Notes: generated by a model from the letters alone, not told the origin. DNA of 64,000 nucleotides from Allomuricauda sp. CP2A (GCF_001683915.1 NZ_LXTT01000076.1:38600-102599); one strand, 5' to 3'; positions 24,905 through 34,951 are shown, counted from the first letter of the stretch. Numbers and translations: made by a program.

Positions 24905-26641
24905 ATGCCACTTTCCCTAAAAACCCTACTTTTGGGCAAAATTCCATGGATTTTGAAAAGGATTTCTTTTTTCATTCTGTTCCTCACCTTTTTTATGGCC
25001 ACTGCCCAAGAAGAAACCCAGGGTAGACAAATAAACATTGTTTATGGGGCCAACTTCACCAAAGATGAGGCCAAATTTCCAGGTGCATCCATCTTTAGCA
25101 AGGATGATGAACGCCAGGTACAGTTTGAACACCAGGGCGCAGACCTATGGTGCGATATCGCCATTTTTTACAATCAAGAAAATAGATTGAGGGCCATTGG
25201 TAATGTGCGACTTCAACAAGGGGATTCCATTGAGATGAACAGTGCAAAATTAGATTGGAACGGTAACACCAGTCTGGCCAAAGCTTGGGAAAATGTGGAT
25301 TTATCCGATGGCAAAATGACCTTGACTACCGACACCCTTTATTTTGATCGCGAAAAACAGATTTCCTATTACAATTCAGGAGGCAAGGTAGTGGATTCTG
25401 CCAATGTGCTTACCAGTAAGATAGGCACATATTTTACAGAGCTCAAAAAAGTACAATTCAAGAATAAAGTTCATATTGACAATCCTGAATATATTATTGA
25501 TTCAGAACAACTGGATTATTACCGCACCTCCAAAAATGCGTATATGTACGGGCCCTCTACCATAACTGGAGAGGATTACAAAATATACTGCGAACGTGGA
25601 TTTTATGATACCAAAATTGAGCAAGGATATGGTATTAAGAACACGCGCATCGATTATGACAACAAAATCATTGAAGGCGATAGCCTGTATTTTGACAAGG
25701 CTACGGAGTTTGCATCGGCCACAAACAATATTAAAATAACGGACACTATCAATAATGGTGTGATCAGGGCCCACTATGCCGAAGTATTCAAGGCCAAAGA
25801 TTCTGTTTTTGCCACCAAGAGAGCGGTTTCCATCAGTTTGGTGCAACAAGATTCGCTCTACATGCACGGCGATACCCTTATGGTCACTGGTAAAGAGGAA
25901 GAAAGGATTTTACGCGCCTTCCGAAATGCCAAGTTTTACAAAACGGATTTAAGCGGAAAGTGCGATTCCATCCACTTTAACGAGAAAACCGGAATCACCC
26001 AATTGATCACGGACCCCATCCTTTGGAATGTGGACAACCAGATTACCGGGGACAGCATCCACCTGATTTCGGATATGGAAACCGAAAAACTGGATTCCCT
26101 TAAAGTCATTGAGAATGCCTTTATCATTTCCTTGGACACCATCAGTAAAGAAGGGTACAATCAGGCCAAAGGAAAGAACCTGCTTGGAAAATTCATTGAA
26201 AATGAGCTAAAAATCATCGACTTGGTCCAAAATACCGAGGTCATATACTACGTATATAATGATGATGATGAACTGGTTGGCATAGACAAGACCATTTGCA
26301 GTAAAATTAGACTGCTCATGGCCAATAGCGATATTGAGGACATTACCTTTTTTGTCAATCCGGATGGGGATATTTTCCCAGAGACAGACCTTCCCGTGGA
26401 AAGCCGAAAATTAAAAGGGTTTGTTTGGCGCGGTGATGAACGTATTCTTACCAAAGACGATATTTTTGATGAGGATGACAACAACATCGAACTGGTAAAA
26501 ATCCGGGGAATTGACAACCCCATCGATATTGATGCGGAAGAGAATGAACGCCAAAAAAATGAGAATGACCCCGTGAACGCAGTCAATTCCAAAGCGGTTA
26601 AACCCAAAAAGACCCAAGTAAAGAAAGCCCAGAGTCCCTAA
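24905..26641 (+). CDS. OstA/LptA-like periplasmic protein
   Basis: 578 residues. A hydrophobic signal region (about 12-37, ISFFILFLTFFMATAQ) precedes the OstA/LptA beta-jellyroll, which in this protein is long: repeated short strands such as VRLQQGDSIEMNSAKLDWNG, KMTLTTDTLYFDR, KVVDSANVLTSKIG and LDYYRTSKNAYMYGPSTI (read in parts) recur through 60-480. The C-terminal 60 residues are acidic then lysine-rich (KAVKPKKTQVKKAQSP). LptA-like proteins carry lipopolysaccharide across the periplasm. The aminotransferase gene starts directly at its stop. An LptB homologue lies at 51661. The exact Lpt role is inferred from fold. Confidence 0.85.
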   Translation: MPLSLKTLLLGKIPWILKRISFFILFLTFFMATAQEETQGRQINIVYGANFTKDEAKFPGASIFSKDDERQVQFEHQGADLWCDIAIFYNQENRLRAIGNVRLQQGDSIEMNSAKLDWNGNTSLAKAWENVDLSDGKMTLTTDTLYFDREKQISYYNSGGKVVDSANVLTSKIGTYFTELKKVQFKNKVHIDNPEYIIDSEQLDYYRTSKNAYMYGPSTITGEDYKIYCERGFYDTKIEQGYGIKNTRIDYDNKIIEGDSLYFDKATEFASATNNIKITDTINNGVIRAHYAEVFKAKDSVFATKRAVSISLVQQDSLYMHGDTLMVTGKEEERILRAFRNAKFYKTDLSGKCDSIHFNEKTGITQLITDPILWNVDNQITGDSIHLISDMETEKLDSLKVIENAFIISLDTISKEGYNQAKGKNLLGKFIENELKIIDLVQNTEVIYYVYNDDDELVGIDKTICSKIRLLMANSDIEDITFFVNPDGDIFPETDLPVESRKLKGFVWRGDERILTKDDIFDEDDNNIELVKIRGIDNPIDIDAEENERQKNENDPVNAVNSKAVKPKKTQVKKAQSP

Positions 26642-27838
26642 ATGAAGAGAGACGATTTTTTTACATACCAAGCCCAGACCACTGCCCACCCTTTAGGTTT
26701 GGAAATATCCCATGCTAAGGGAAGCTACATTTATGATACAGATGGCAACGCCCATTTGGATTTTGTGGCGGGGGTCTCTGCATGTGGGCTTGGACATGGT
26801 CATCCCCGGGTGGTAAATGCCATCAAGGAGCAGGTAGATGATTACATGCATGTGATGGTATATGGGGAATATGTGCAACAACCTGCTGTGGAATTCGCCA
26901 AGCTTTTGGCAGCCCATCTTCCCAAAACGCTGGAGACCACTTATTTGGTCAATTCAGGTACCGAGGCCATGGAGGGTGCTCTTAAATTGGCGAGACGGTA
27001 TACAGGTCGTTCAGAACTCATTGCCGCCCACAAAGCCTATCATGGGAATACCATGGGCAGCTTGAGCTTGATGGGATTTGAGGAACGCAAAAGTGCCTTC
27101 AGACCATTGATTCCCGATGTTCGTTTTATTTCATTCAATGCTGAAGCGGATTTAATCAAGATTACGGAGCGAACCGCTGCCGTGGTGTTGGAAACCATTC
27201 AGGGTGGTGCCGGTTTTATTCTTCCGAAAAATGGGTATCTGGAAAAAGTGAGAAAACGCTGCGATGAAGTCGGGGCCCTGCTTATTTTGGATGAAATTCA
27301 ACCTGGTTTTGGCCGGACCGGAAAACTTTTTGCCTTTGAACACTTCAATTGTGTACCCGATATTTTGGTCATTGGCAAAGGCATGGCCTCAGGATTGCCC
27401 GTGGGAGCCTTTGTGGCCTCCAAAGAAATGATGGCCACCTTGCAGGACAGTCCAAAATTGGGCCACATCACCACTTTTGGCGGAAATCCCGTTATAGCAG
27501 CTGCCAGTCTGGCAACATTACAGGAAGTCACTGAATCAGAGCTCATTGAGAGAACTTTGGAAAAAGAAAAATTGTTCCGAAATCGTTTGGTACATCCTTT
27601 GATTGATGAAATACGGGGCAAAGGATTAATGTTGGCACTGATGATGAAAAACAAGGAAATTGCAGATTATTTGATCCTCACTGCGGCCCAAGAAGGACTC
27701 ATCCTTTTTTGGTTGCTCTTTGAGCCAAAAGCCGTTCGTATTTCGCCCCCATTGACCATTTCAATGAAAGAAATTGAGAAAGGTTGCGACCAAATCATTG
27801 CCATTTTAAATCGTTATAAACCTGCTACTGTTAACTAA
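26642..27838 (+). CDS. Class III pyridoxal-phosphate aminotransferase
   Basis: 398 residues with fold-type I class III motifs: VNSGTEAMEGALKLARRYTGR (PLP phosphate region), LLILDEIQPGFGRTGKLFAFE (residue about 214-234, with the Asp that binds the pyridine N), and IGKGMASGLPVGAF with the PLP lysine K246. Families with this architecture include acetylornithine, ornithine and 4-aminobutyrate aminotransferases; the sequence does not decide between them. In flavobacteria such a gene is often called aspartate aminotransferase family. Its ATG is the base after the OstA-like stop, so the two are strictly coupled, though no functional link is obvious. Confidence 0.93.
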   Translation: MKRDDFFTYQAQTTAHPLGLEISHAKGSYIYDTDGNAHLDFVAGVSACGLGHGHPRVVNAIKEQVDDYMHVMVYGEYVQQPAVEFAKLLAAHLPKTLETTYLVNSGTEAMEGALKLARRYTGRSELIAAHKAYHGNTMGSLSLMGFEERKSAFRPLIPDVRFISFNAEADLIKITERTAAVVLETIQGGAGFILPKNGYLEKVRKRCDEVGALLILDEIQPGFGRTGKLFAFEHFNCVPDILVIGKGMASGLPVGAFVASKEMMATLQDSPKLGHITTFGGNPVIAAASLATLQEVTESELIERTLEKEKLFRNRLVHPLIDEIRGKGLMLALMMKNKEIADYLILTAAQEGLILFWLLFEPKAVRISPPLTISMKEIEKGCDQIIAILNRYKPATVN

Positions 27839-27924
27839 TTTGTTGATAACATACCCAAAAATTGGACTAAAACACCTAAGCAAAGGGTTAATTTTAAGTC
27901 CATAGTAAAACCAAACCCGTTCCT

Positions 27925-29325
27925 ATGGCGTTAGATTCTAACGAGTATCCTGACAAATCCATTACCAAATTTGAGTCCATGCTCAAGACGGATGACGTCT
28001 ACTTTTTTGATGCAGAGGACTTTGAGGAAATCATTCACCACTACCTGAACAACGGTAAAATCTCCTTGGGCAAAAAAGCCATTCAAATTGGTTTGGAACA
28101 ACATCCAAATTCCTTGGAATTAAAGCTATTACAAGTAGAGGTATTGACCTTTGAAGACAAATACGAGGCTGCGGAACGCTTGTTGGATGAGATTCAGGTC
28201 ATAGATGCCCACAATGAGGAAATCTATATCCAAAGGGCCAATATCCAATCCAAAAAAGACAATCATCAAGAGGCCGTAAATCTACTTTTGGAAGCCCTGC
28301 ATATCAGCGAGAACAGTTTTGACATCCATTCCCTTTTGGGCATGGAATACCTCTTTATGGATGATTATGAGAAGGCCAAGCGCAGCTTTATGCAATGTGT
28401 TGAGTTTGATGACAGGGACTATTCCTCTCTCTACAACGTAGTATATTGCTTTGAGTTTTTGGAAGACTATGACGGAGCCATTTTTTACCTGAACGATTAT
28501 TTGGAGCGAAATCCATATTGTGAGGTAGCATGGCACCAGTTGGGCAAAATGTATTATGCCATGGACTTGTTCCCCGAGGCACTGACCGCCTTTGATTTTG
28601 CCATAATTTCGGATGATTCCTTCATTGGTGCTTACTTTGAAAAGGGAAAAGTGCTCGAAAAATTGGGTCGATATAACGAGGCCATAGAAAATTATGAAAC
28701 TACCATCACCATAGAGGACCCCACTTCGCATGCGTTCCTTCGTATTGGAAAATGCCATGAGAAATTGGGCAACTACGATTTGGCCAAGTACTACTATTAC
28801 AACACGGTACATGAAGACCCCTTATTGGACAAGGGTTGGCTGGCCATTACCAATTTTCATTACAAACAGAAAGATCACGAAAAAGCTTTGTACTATATCA
28901 ACAAGGCCATAAATATTGATGGTGAAAATCCGCTGTACTGGAAAAAAGCCGCCAAAATATACTTGGCCATGGATAATTTGGATGAGGCCGATTTTGCCTT
29001 CAAACAAACCGTTGATTTGGGCAACTATGAATTGGACACATGGCGAAATTGGGCAGAGGTATTGAAAAGAATCGGGGATTATGATTCCACCGTACAAGTC
29101 TTGATACAAGGTTTGGAATTTTACCCAGACAATGCAACACTGACCTATAAGCTGGCCGGTATTTACCTAAAAAATAAGGAAACCAAGGAAGCCAAAGAAA
29201 AATTGACTGAGGCCATGAAATTGGATATTGAAAAATTGCAATTATTTGATGAAGAGTTTCCAGAATTCAGCGAGGTAAAATGGTTGCAGGCCTTGGTTTC
29301 GCAAATTAAAAAGACCTCTACCTAG
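27925..29325 (+). CDS. Tetratricopeptide-repeat protein
   Basis: 466 residues without signal peptide, built of about 10-11 tandem 34-residue TPRs from roughly residue 40 to 450 (examples: YEAAERLLDEIQVIDAHNEEIYI, YEKAKRSFMQCVEFDDRDYSSLY, YNEAIENYETTITIEDPTSHAF). The canonical A8-G-x2 pattern is partly degenerate. It is probably a cytosolic scaffold that binds other proteins. No extra domain. It has an 86-base upstream gap with a weak TAATTTTA box and is followed by the DUF368 genes 30 bases on. Partner unknown. Confidence 0.9.
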   Translation: MALDSNEYPDKSITKFESMLKTDDVYFFDAEDFEEIIHHYLNNGKISLGKKAIQIGLEQHPNSLELKLLQVEVLTFEDKYEAAERLLDEIQVIDAHNEEIYIQRANIQSKKDNHQEAVNLLLEALHISENSFDIHSLLGMEYLFMDDYEKAKRSFMQCVEFDDRDYSSLYNVVYCFEFLEDYDGAIFYLNDYLERNPYCEVAWHQLGKMYYAMDLFPEALTAFDFAIISDDSFIGAYFEKGKVLEKLGRYNEAIENYETTITIEDPTSHAFLRIGKCHEKLGNYDLAKYYYYNTVHEDPLLDKGWLAITNFHYKQKDHEKALYYINKAINIDGENPLYWKKAAKIYLAMDNLDEADFAFKQTVDLGNYELDTWRNWAEVLKRIGDYDSTVQVLIQGLEFYPDNATLTYKLAGIYLKNKETKEAKEKLTEAMKLDIEKLQLFDEEFPEFSEVKWLQALVSQIKKTST

Positions 29326-29355
29326 TTTTAGACCTCCACACGGTACCCCAACTCC

Positions 29356-30273
29356 ATGAAAGCACGTCGATTAATTGACTATATTTTTATTACCCTGAAA
29401 GGAATGGCCATGGGAGCCGCAGATGTGGTTCCCGGTGTCTCGGGAGGCACCATTGCCTTCATCTCGGGCATCTACGAAGAGCTCATCACCTCCATCAACA
29501 ACATCAACCTATCCCTTTTCACAACCTTAAAAAAAGAGGGGATCAAAGCAGCTTGGAACAAGGTCAACGGAAATTTTTTGTTGTCGCTCTTCTTTGGAAT
29601 ATTCATCAGTGTACTTTCTCTGGCCAAGTTTTTGAGCTGGCTGCTCGAAAATGAGCCCATTTTATTATGGTCTTTTTTCTTCGGACTTGTATTGGCAAGC
29701 ATCTTTTTTGTAGGGAAAGAAATCACCAAATGGACCTTGGGAACCATTGTTGTATTCCTCCTCGGTGCTGCAGTGGCCTATTTTATCACAGAACTCCCGC
29801 CGAGTGAGAATGTGGACAGTCTCCCCTATCTTTTTCTATCCGGGGCATTGGCGGTCTGTGCCATGATTCTTCCCGGAATCTCTGGAGCCTTCATTTTGGT
29901 GCTTTTAGGGTCTTACAAAACCATTTTGGATGCTGTTCACGAACGGGACATCAAAATCATACTCACCGTAGGTGTGGGGGCTATATTTGGACTCTTGAGC
30001 TTCGCCCGATTGTTGAAATGGATGTTCAACCATTACAAGAACATAACCCTTGCGTTGCTTACCGGTTTTATTCTTGGTTCCCTGAACAAAATATGGCCAT
30101 GGAAAAAAGTGTTGGAGACCAAGACATTCGGAGAAAAAACCATTGTTGTGGACGATATGAATGTCTGGCCATCCGCATTTGAAGGGGACAATCAGCTAAT
30201 CCTTGCCATAATCCTAGCTATGATAGGTTTTTCGCTTATTTTTATCCTGGAAAAAGTTGCTTCCAAAAAATAA
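29356..30273 (+). CDS. DUF368 (PopT-type) membrane transporter, copy 1
   Basis: 305 residues, about 8-9 membrane segments. The family has two internal repeats, each with a PGVSGG-like motif: GAADVVPGVSGGTIAF near residue 20 and LPGISGAFILVLLG near residue 175. Characterised members (PopT) flip or recycle undecaprenyl phosphate, the lipid carrier of cell-wall and surface-polymer building. Copy 2 starts 18 bases downstream. The lipid role is by family; here no experiment. Strong family assignment. Confidence 0.92.
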   Translation: MKARRLIDYIFITLKGMAMGAADVVPGVSGGTIAFISGIYEELITSINNINLSLFTTLKKEGIKAAWNKVNGNFLLSLFFGIFISVLSLAKFLSWLLENEPILLWSFFFGLVLASIFFVGKEITKWTLGTIVVFLLGAAVAYFITELPPSENVDSLPYLFLSGALAVCAMILPGISGAFILVLLGSYKTILDAVHERDIKIILTVGVGAIFGLLSFARLLKWMFNHYKNITLALLTGFILGSLNKIWPWKKVLETKTFGEKTIVVDDMNVWPSAFEGDNQLILAIILAMIGFSLIFILEKVASKK

Positions 30274-30290
30274 GAAAACCTATTGCCCAC

Positions 30291-31328
30291 ATGCATCAGC
30301 CTAGATCTTTTCTGGATAATTTCTTTTTGATAATAAAAGGCCTGTGCATGGGTGCCGCCAACAAGGTGCCCGGTGTTTCCGGGGGGATTGTTGCTTTTGT
30401 GGGCGGTTTTTACGAAGAATTCATCTACTCGCTGCAAAAACTCAATTCCAAAGCGGTGAAACTCCTTTTCAACGGAAGGTTCAAGAGCTTTTATCAGTAT
30501 ACAAACGCCCAATTTTTAATGCTCCTTATTTTTGGGATGTTGGTGAGTTATTTCAGTGTTTCCCGAATCTTGGATTATTTTTTGGATCACAACGAGCTTT
30601 TTGTTTGGGCCACCTTTTTTGGCATGATCTTGGGCTCCATTTATTACATCGCCAAAGATTATGATTCTTGGAACCAACGAACCATTCCCTTTGGTATTTT
30701 GGGGCTGATCATTGGTGTTTCCATCAGTTTTTTGAGTCCCGCCAAGGAAAACGACAACCTGCTCTTTATTTTTTTCTGTGGAATTGTTAGTGTCTCTGGA
30801 ATGACCTTGCCCGGACTTTCAGGCTCGTTTATTTTGATTCTAATGGGGAATTATGTTTTACTGCTCGTTGATTCCGTGAATGCGCTATACGATACCTTCT
30901 CAGAAATCTTTTCTGGAGATTTTGGTTTTTTAAAGAATCCCGAACGTATACAGACCCTAAAAATATTGGGGATTTTCACCTTGGGCTCCGCCACAGGTCT
31001 AGTGACATTCTCCCATTTGCTGAGTTTTGTGCTCAAACATTACAAAGCCACCACCACCGCAGTTATTTTGGGATTTATTACGGGCTCTTTGGGCGTAGTA
31101 TGGCCTTGGAAACGTACCATGTACAAAGTGGATGACATGGGCAATTTAATTCTGGATTCCAATGGAGATAAGATCGTTCTCAATTACGAACGCTATTTCC
31201 CCCACTTGGGACATGCAGAAACCTGGTGGGCCATTCTTTTTGTGGTTCTGGGAATTTTGGTATTATTGTTATTGGATTGGTATGGGAAAAACAGAAATGA
31301 AAAAAAACAGGTACGGACTTCTCGGTAG
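30291..31328 (+). CDS. DUF368 (PopT-type) membrane transporter, copy 2
   Basis: 345 residues, homologous to the previous gene but diverged: GAANKVPGVSGGIVAF near 20 and MTLPGLSGSFILILMG near 175, with a longer loop before the last helix (VDDMGNLILDSNGDKIV). The two DUF368 genes arose by an old tandem duplication. The tail overlaps the aroE start by 32 bases. Since both share motifs but differ in loops, they may act as a pair or on different polyprenyl carriers; undecided. Confidence 0.9.
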   Translation: MHQPRSFLDNFFLIIKGLCMGAANKVPGVSGGIVAFVGGFYEEFIYSLQKLNSKAVKLLFNGRFKSFYQYTNAQFLMLLIFGMLVSYFSVSRILDYFLDHNELFVWATFFGMILGSIYYIAKDYDSWNQRTIPFGILGLIIGVSISFLSPAKENDNLLFIFFCGIVSVSGMTLPGLSGSFILILMGNYVLLLVDSVNALYDTFSEIFSGDFGFLKNPERIQTLKILGIFTLGSATGLVTFSHLLSFVLKHYKATTTAVILGFITGSLGVVWPWKRTMYKVDDMGNLILDSNGDKIVLNYERYFPHLGHAETWWAILFVVLGILVLLLLDWYGKNRNEKKQVRTSR

Positions 31329-32034
31329 AAACATTTCATACTCCTTTTCCCAAGGCTATTTTACCCGAAAATTCAAGGAACTGGGCTTGGACGACCACAG
31401 TTATGAAAATTTTGACATTCCAGAAATTTCCGAATTCAAATCCGTATTGACCGAGCCCAATCTCAAGGGCCTTAATGTAACCATTCCCTACAAGCAGGAC
31501 GTTATCCCCTATTTGGATGAGCTGGATGAAAAAGCGGCCAAAATCGGCGCTGTGAACACCATAAAATTCACTCAGAATGGTCTAAAAGGCTTCAATACGG
31601 ATGCATATGGATTTAAGGTATCGCTTCAAAGTTTTCTTCAACCACATCATAAAAAAGCACTGGTTCTGGGGACGGGCGGCGCATCAAAAGCCATTTGTTT
31701 TGTGTTGGACGAACTGGGCATTGACCATGCCTATGTTTCCCGAAACAAAAAGAAAAACCAGTTCACCTACGAGGAGCTCACCAAAGATATTGTGGAAGCA
31801 TATACCGTGATCATTAATTGCACGCCCTTGGGCACGCACCCCAATGTGGGGAACAAGCCAGACCTGCCTTACCAATATATTGGAAATAAGCATCTTCTGT
31901 TCGACCTTATCTACAATCCGGAAAAAACCACTTTTCTGGCTTTGGGGGAAGCAAAAGGGGCCACCATTTCCAACGGACTGGAAATGTTGTTGGGGCAAGC
32001 CGAAAAGGCTTGGGAAATCTGGAATACCCCCTAA
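31297..32034 (+). CDS. aroE: Shikimate 5-dehydrogenase
   Basis: 245 residues from ATG 31297 (MKKNRYGLLGR); an ATG at 31282 (MGKTE...) is possible and the long frame to 31162 is rejected because it lies inside DUF368. AroE reduces 3-dehydroshikimate with NADPH in aromatic amino-acid synthesis. Seen: shikimate-binding SYSFSQ, NVTIPYKQ with catalytic Lys, GAVNTI, NTDAYGF and the nucleotide loop GTGGASKA. It is shorter than the 270-residue average. The gene overlaps the DUF368 tail by 32 bases; such overlap argues for one mRNA. Confidence 0.93.
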   Translation: MKKNRYGLLGRNISYSFSQGYFTRKFKELGLDDHSYENFDIPEISEFKSVLTEPNLKGLNVTIPYKQDVIPYLDELDEKAAKIGAVNTIKFTQNGLKGFNTDAYGFKVSLQSFLQPHHKKALVLGTGGASKAICFVLDELGIDHAYVSRNKKKNQFTYEELTKDIVEAYTVIINCTPLGTHPNVGNKPDLPYQYIGNKHLLFDLIYNPEKTTFLALGEAKGATISNGLEMLLGQAEKAWEIWNTP

Positions 32035-32082
32035 AAAACAACAACCAATATACCTTTCGCGCCAATCCGCACAATAAAAATC

Positions 32083-32110
32083 TTGTGCAAAAGAAGGTTC
32101 AATACTTTTG
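32083..32110 (+). promoter_or_regulatory. Promoter of the DUF349 gene
   Basis: TTG (32083-32085), 17 bases, TACTTTTG (32103-32110): full match. 67 bases before ATG 32177. Confidence 0.75.
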
Positions 32111-32176
32111 TTATTAGGCAATTTAGTTGTTAAATTGGCTATAATTATCATCAATCCAAAGGAAAGGAGACTACTA

Positions 32177-34234
32177 ATGCAGGAAAATGAACGCAAACTT
32201 CAGCAAGCTGAAGGTGGTACTGAGCATACATCGGACAATACAAAGACCCAATTGGAAGAAAGCCCCATTTCTGAACCAAAAGAGTCCGATGCCACTGTAG
32301 CTGAAAATACTGAAGAAACCAAATCTGAAAATGGTTCACCCCCCGAATCCAAAGGCGAAACCGAAAAAGCTTCAACCAAAGAAAACCCTGACGAAGTCCT
32401 AGACGAAATAGACGAATCCAATGCCGAGGATGCCGAGGATGCGGACAATGAAAAACGGCATTACATCCCCATGCTGGACTACCATGCCATGTCTATGGAA
32501 AACCTTGTGGGCGAACTGCAACGCTTGGTCAAAAATGAAAAAGTACAGGCTATACACAAGCATGTAAGCTCCATTAAATATGAGTTTGACCAAAAATTTC
32601 AGGAGTTTTTAGAGCATAAAAAAGAGGAATTTGTCTCCAAAGGGGGCAATGAGATTGATTTTAGGTACAATTCGGTTGCCAAAAGGCAGTTCAATGAGGT
32701 ATATGGAGAATATCGTGAAAAACGGGACCAGTACTACAAGCAACTGGAGCAAAACCTAAAAAGCAACCTACAAAAGCGGTTGGAAATCATTGAGCAGCTC
32801 AAAGGGCTCATTGATGTGGAAGAGGACATCAACACCACCTATAAAAACTTTAAGGAGCTACAAGAAAACTGGAAGAATGCAGGGCCTGTTCCCCGAAGTA
32901 ACTACAACGATGTTTGGCGTACCTACCACCATCACATGGAAATCTTTTATGATTTCCTCCACTTGAACCGAGAGTTGCGCGATCTGGACTTTAAGCACAA
33001 TCTTGAGGAAAAGGAAAAACTGGTAGAGCGGGCCGAAGCCCTTGCCGATGAACCCGATTTGGGCAAAGCGTTCCGGGAACTCCAAACCCTGCACAAAATC
33101 TGGAAAGAAGATATTGGCCCTGTGGCCAAAGAGAAACGGGAGGAGATTTGGGAACGTTTTAGCAATGCCACCAAAGCCATGCACTTGCGTAGACAAGAGC
33201 ATTTTCAGGAGCTGGAAAAGGTCTACGAAAAAAATCTGGAGAAAAAACAGGAAATCATTGGCGACATTGCCAAGATTGCCCATAATGTTGCAGATAACCA
33301 CAGGGGAATCCAACAACAGATCAAAGAGGTGGAAGCGCTGAGGGACGCCTTTTTCAAAGCTGGAAAAGTGCCCCAAAAAGTAAATGAGGAAACCTGGGGT
33401 GCTTTCAAGGATGTTGTTCGGAAATTCAACAGAAACAAAAATGCCTTCTATAAGAACCAAAAAAAGGAGCAACACAAAAATCTGGAGAAGAAAAGGGAAT
33501 TGTTGGAACTGGCCCAGTCCTTGAAAGATAGTGACGATTGGCCAGCCGTTACCCCACAAATGAAGCGCATACAAAGTGATTGGAAAAAGATTGGCCATGT
33601 GCCCCGCAAGTATTCCGACAAAATTTGGAATGAGTTCAAAAATGCCTGCAACCACTATTTTGACCGTTTGCACGCCGAAAAGAACGAAGCGCACAAGGAG
33701 GAATACGAAAACTTTGAAAAGAAAAACGATTGTCTAAATCGATTAAAGGCCTTTCAATTGAGTGGGGACAAGAAAAAGGATTTGGCCGCCATTAAAGAGT
33801 TTCTTGATGAATGGAAACAATATGGGCGTATTCCCTACAATAAAAAACACATCAATGGTAAGTTCAACAAAATCATTGATGCCCTTTTCAAGAAAGTGGG
33901 CGTAAGCAAGCAAGAATCAGAATTGCTCAAGTACGGCAATAAAGTGCAAGAGTTGGCCAAAACGGAAGATAATCACGCCATTGGCAATGAGCGGGTATTC
34001 ATCCGAAGAAAAATAAATGAAAGTAAGTCAGAGATACGCCAATTGGAAAACAATTTGCAGTTCTTCTCCGACGATTCAGAGGACAACCCATTGGTAAAAG
34101 AGGTCATCAACAATATAAACAAACAAAAGGAGACCCTTCAAACCTGGAAGGAAAAACTCAAAAAACTCAACATCCTCGAAAACAGGCTGAATCGGGAAGC
34201 GGAGGAAGAAGAGGACGGCTCCGAGGAAGAATAA
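32177..34234 (+). CDS. DUF349 repeat protein
   Basis: 685 residues from ATG 32177; the frame to 32108 would start inside the promoter. The first ~100 residues are acidic and disordered (ESPISEPKESDATVAENTEE). The rest is about five DUF349 repeats, each a helical hairpin with a W....GPVP/GKVP...../W..F motif: GPVPRSNYNDVWRTYHHH, GPVAKEKREEIWERF, GKVPQKVNEETWGAFKD, GHVPRKYSDKIWNEFKN, GRIPYNKKHINGKFNKI. The extreme C-terminus is coiled coil with an acidic tail (EAEEEEDGSEEE). Function unknown; DUF349 is widespread in Bacteroidota and Actinobacteria, presumably an RNA- or protein-binding scaffold. Confidence 0.9.
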   Translation: MQENERKLQQAEGGTEHTSDNTKTQLEESPISEPKESDATVAENTEETKSENGSPPESKGETEKASTKENPDEVLDEIDESNAEDAEDADNEKRHYIPMLDYHAMSMENLVGELQRLVKNEKVQAIHKHVSSIKYEFDQKFQEFLEHKKEEFVSKGGNEIDFRYNSVAKRQFNEVYGEYREKRDQYYKQLEQNLKSNLQKRLEIIEQLKGLIDVEEDINTTYKNFKELQENWKNAGPVPRSNYNDVWRTYHHHMEIFYDFLHLNRELRDLDFKHNLEEKEKLVERAEALADEPDLGKAFRELQTLHKIWKEDIGPVAKEKREEIWERFSNATKAMHLRRQEHFQELEKVYEKNLEKKQEIIGDIAKIAHNVADNHRGIQQQIKEVEALRDAFFKAGKVPQKVNEETWGAFKDVVRKFNRNKNAFYKNQKKEQHKNLEKKRELLELAQSLKDSDDWPAVTPQMKRIQSDWKKIGHVPRKYSDKIWNEFKNACNHYFDRLHAEKNEAHKEEYENFEKKNDCLNRLKAFQLSGDKKKDLAAIKEFLDEWKQYGRIPYNKKHINGKFNKIIDALFKKVGVSKQESELLKYGNKVQELAKTEDNHAIGNERVFIRRKINESKSEIRQLENNLQFFSDDSEDNPLVKEVINNINKQKETLQTWKEKLKKLNILENRLNREAEEEEDGSEEE

Positions 34235-34321
34235 CTAACCACACATTTTCCTGACCCTTCCAGATTATTATTGATGATTCGATTCTCTTCTGTTTTCTAA
34301 AAAAAGACAAGCAGATCTAAC

Positions 34322-34951
34322 ATGACGGATACTGGAAAATACTATAGAATTGCCTTTGGACTTGCCATATTTACCATTGTTTATAACGTTCTGGAAGGCC
34401 TTATTTCCACCTATCTTGGATTTGAGGATGAAAGTTTGGCCCTGTTCGGGTTTGGCTCGGATAGTTTCATTGAGGTCATATCAGGGCTCGGGATTGCCCA
34501 CATGATCATTCGCATCCAAAAACGTCCCAACAGCAATAGGGACAACTTTGAACGCACTGCACTAAAGATTACCGGTTTTGCTTTTTATGCCCTGGTTCTG
34601 GCTCTTGTAGTGACCAGTATTTACAACATTTGGACAGGACACAAACCTTTGACCACATTTTGGGGAGTGGTCATTTCCCTAATTTCCATTCTGGTGATGT
34701 GGGCGTTGGTCATCGGAAAAAGAAGAGTGGGCCACAAACTGGACTCTGCACCTATTTTGGCCGATGCCAACTGCACCTTGGTCTGCGTGTACATGTCCAT
34801 AATATTACTGGTAAGCAGTGGAATCTATGAACTTTGGGGAATTGGATATATTGATAGCTTGGGAACCCTGGGCCTTTCCTATTTTGCCTTCAACGAAGGG
34901 AAGGAGTGTTTTGAAAAGGCCAATAGTGACAAATATTGCGGCTGTGAGTAA
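34322..34951 (+). CDS. Cation-transporter-like membrane protein
   Basis: 209 residues, about 6 membrane segments. SLALFGFGSDSFIEVISGL (about 41-59) resembles the metal-binding TM2 motif of cation diffusion facilitators, where DxxxD residues bind zinc; a second acidic site appears in TM5 (ILADANCTLVC). The C-terminal cytoplasmic domain of typical CDFs is missing; it ends with KYCGCE, a possible metal-binding tail. It lies 87 bases after the DUF349 gene. Likely a short CDF-like metal transporter, substrate not predictable. Confidence 0.75.
   Translation: MTDTGKYYRIAFGLAIFTIVYNVLEGLISTYLGFEDESLALFGFGSDSFIEVISGLGIAHMIIRIQKRPNSNRDNFERTALKITGFAFYALVLALVVTSIYNIWTGHKPLTTFWGVVISLISILVMWALVIGKRRVGHKLDSAPILADANCTLVCVYMSIILLVSSGIYELWGIGYIDSLGTLGLSYFAFNEGKECFEKANSDKYCGCE

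Noticed and set aside
27862..27900. Inverted repeat GGACT...AGTCC before the TPR gene
   Set aside because: Arms are short and imperfect, and the loop is about 28 bases; could be chance.
32858..33694. 278-residue minus-strand frame opposite DUF349
   Set aside because: Leucine/phenylalanine-rich shadow of a lysine/glutamate-rich coding strand, not a membrane protein.
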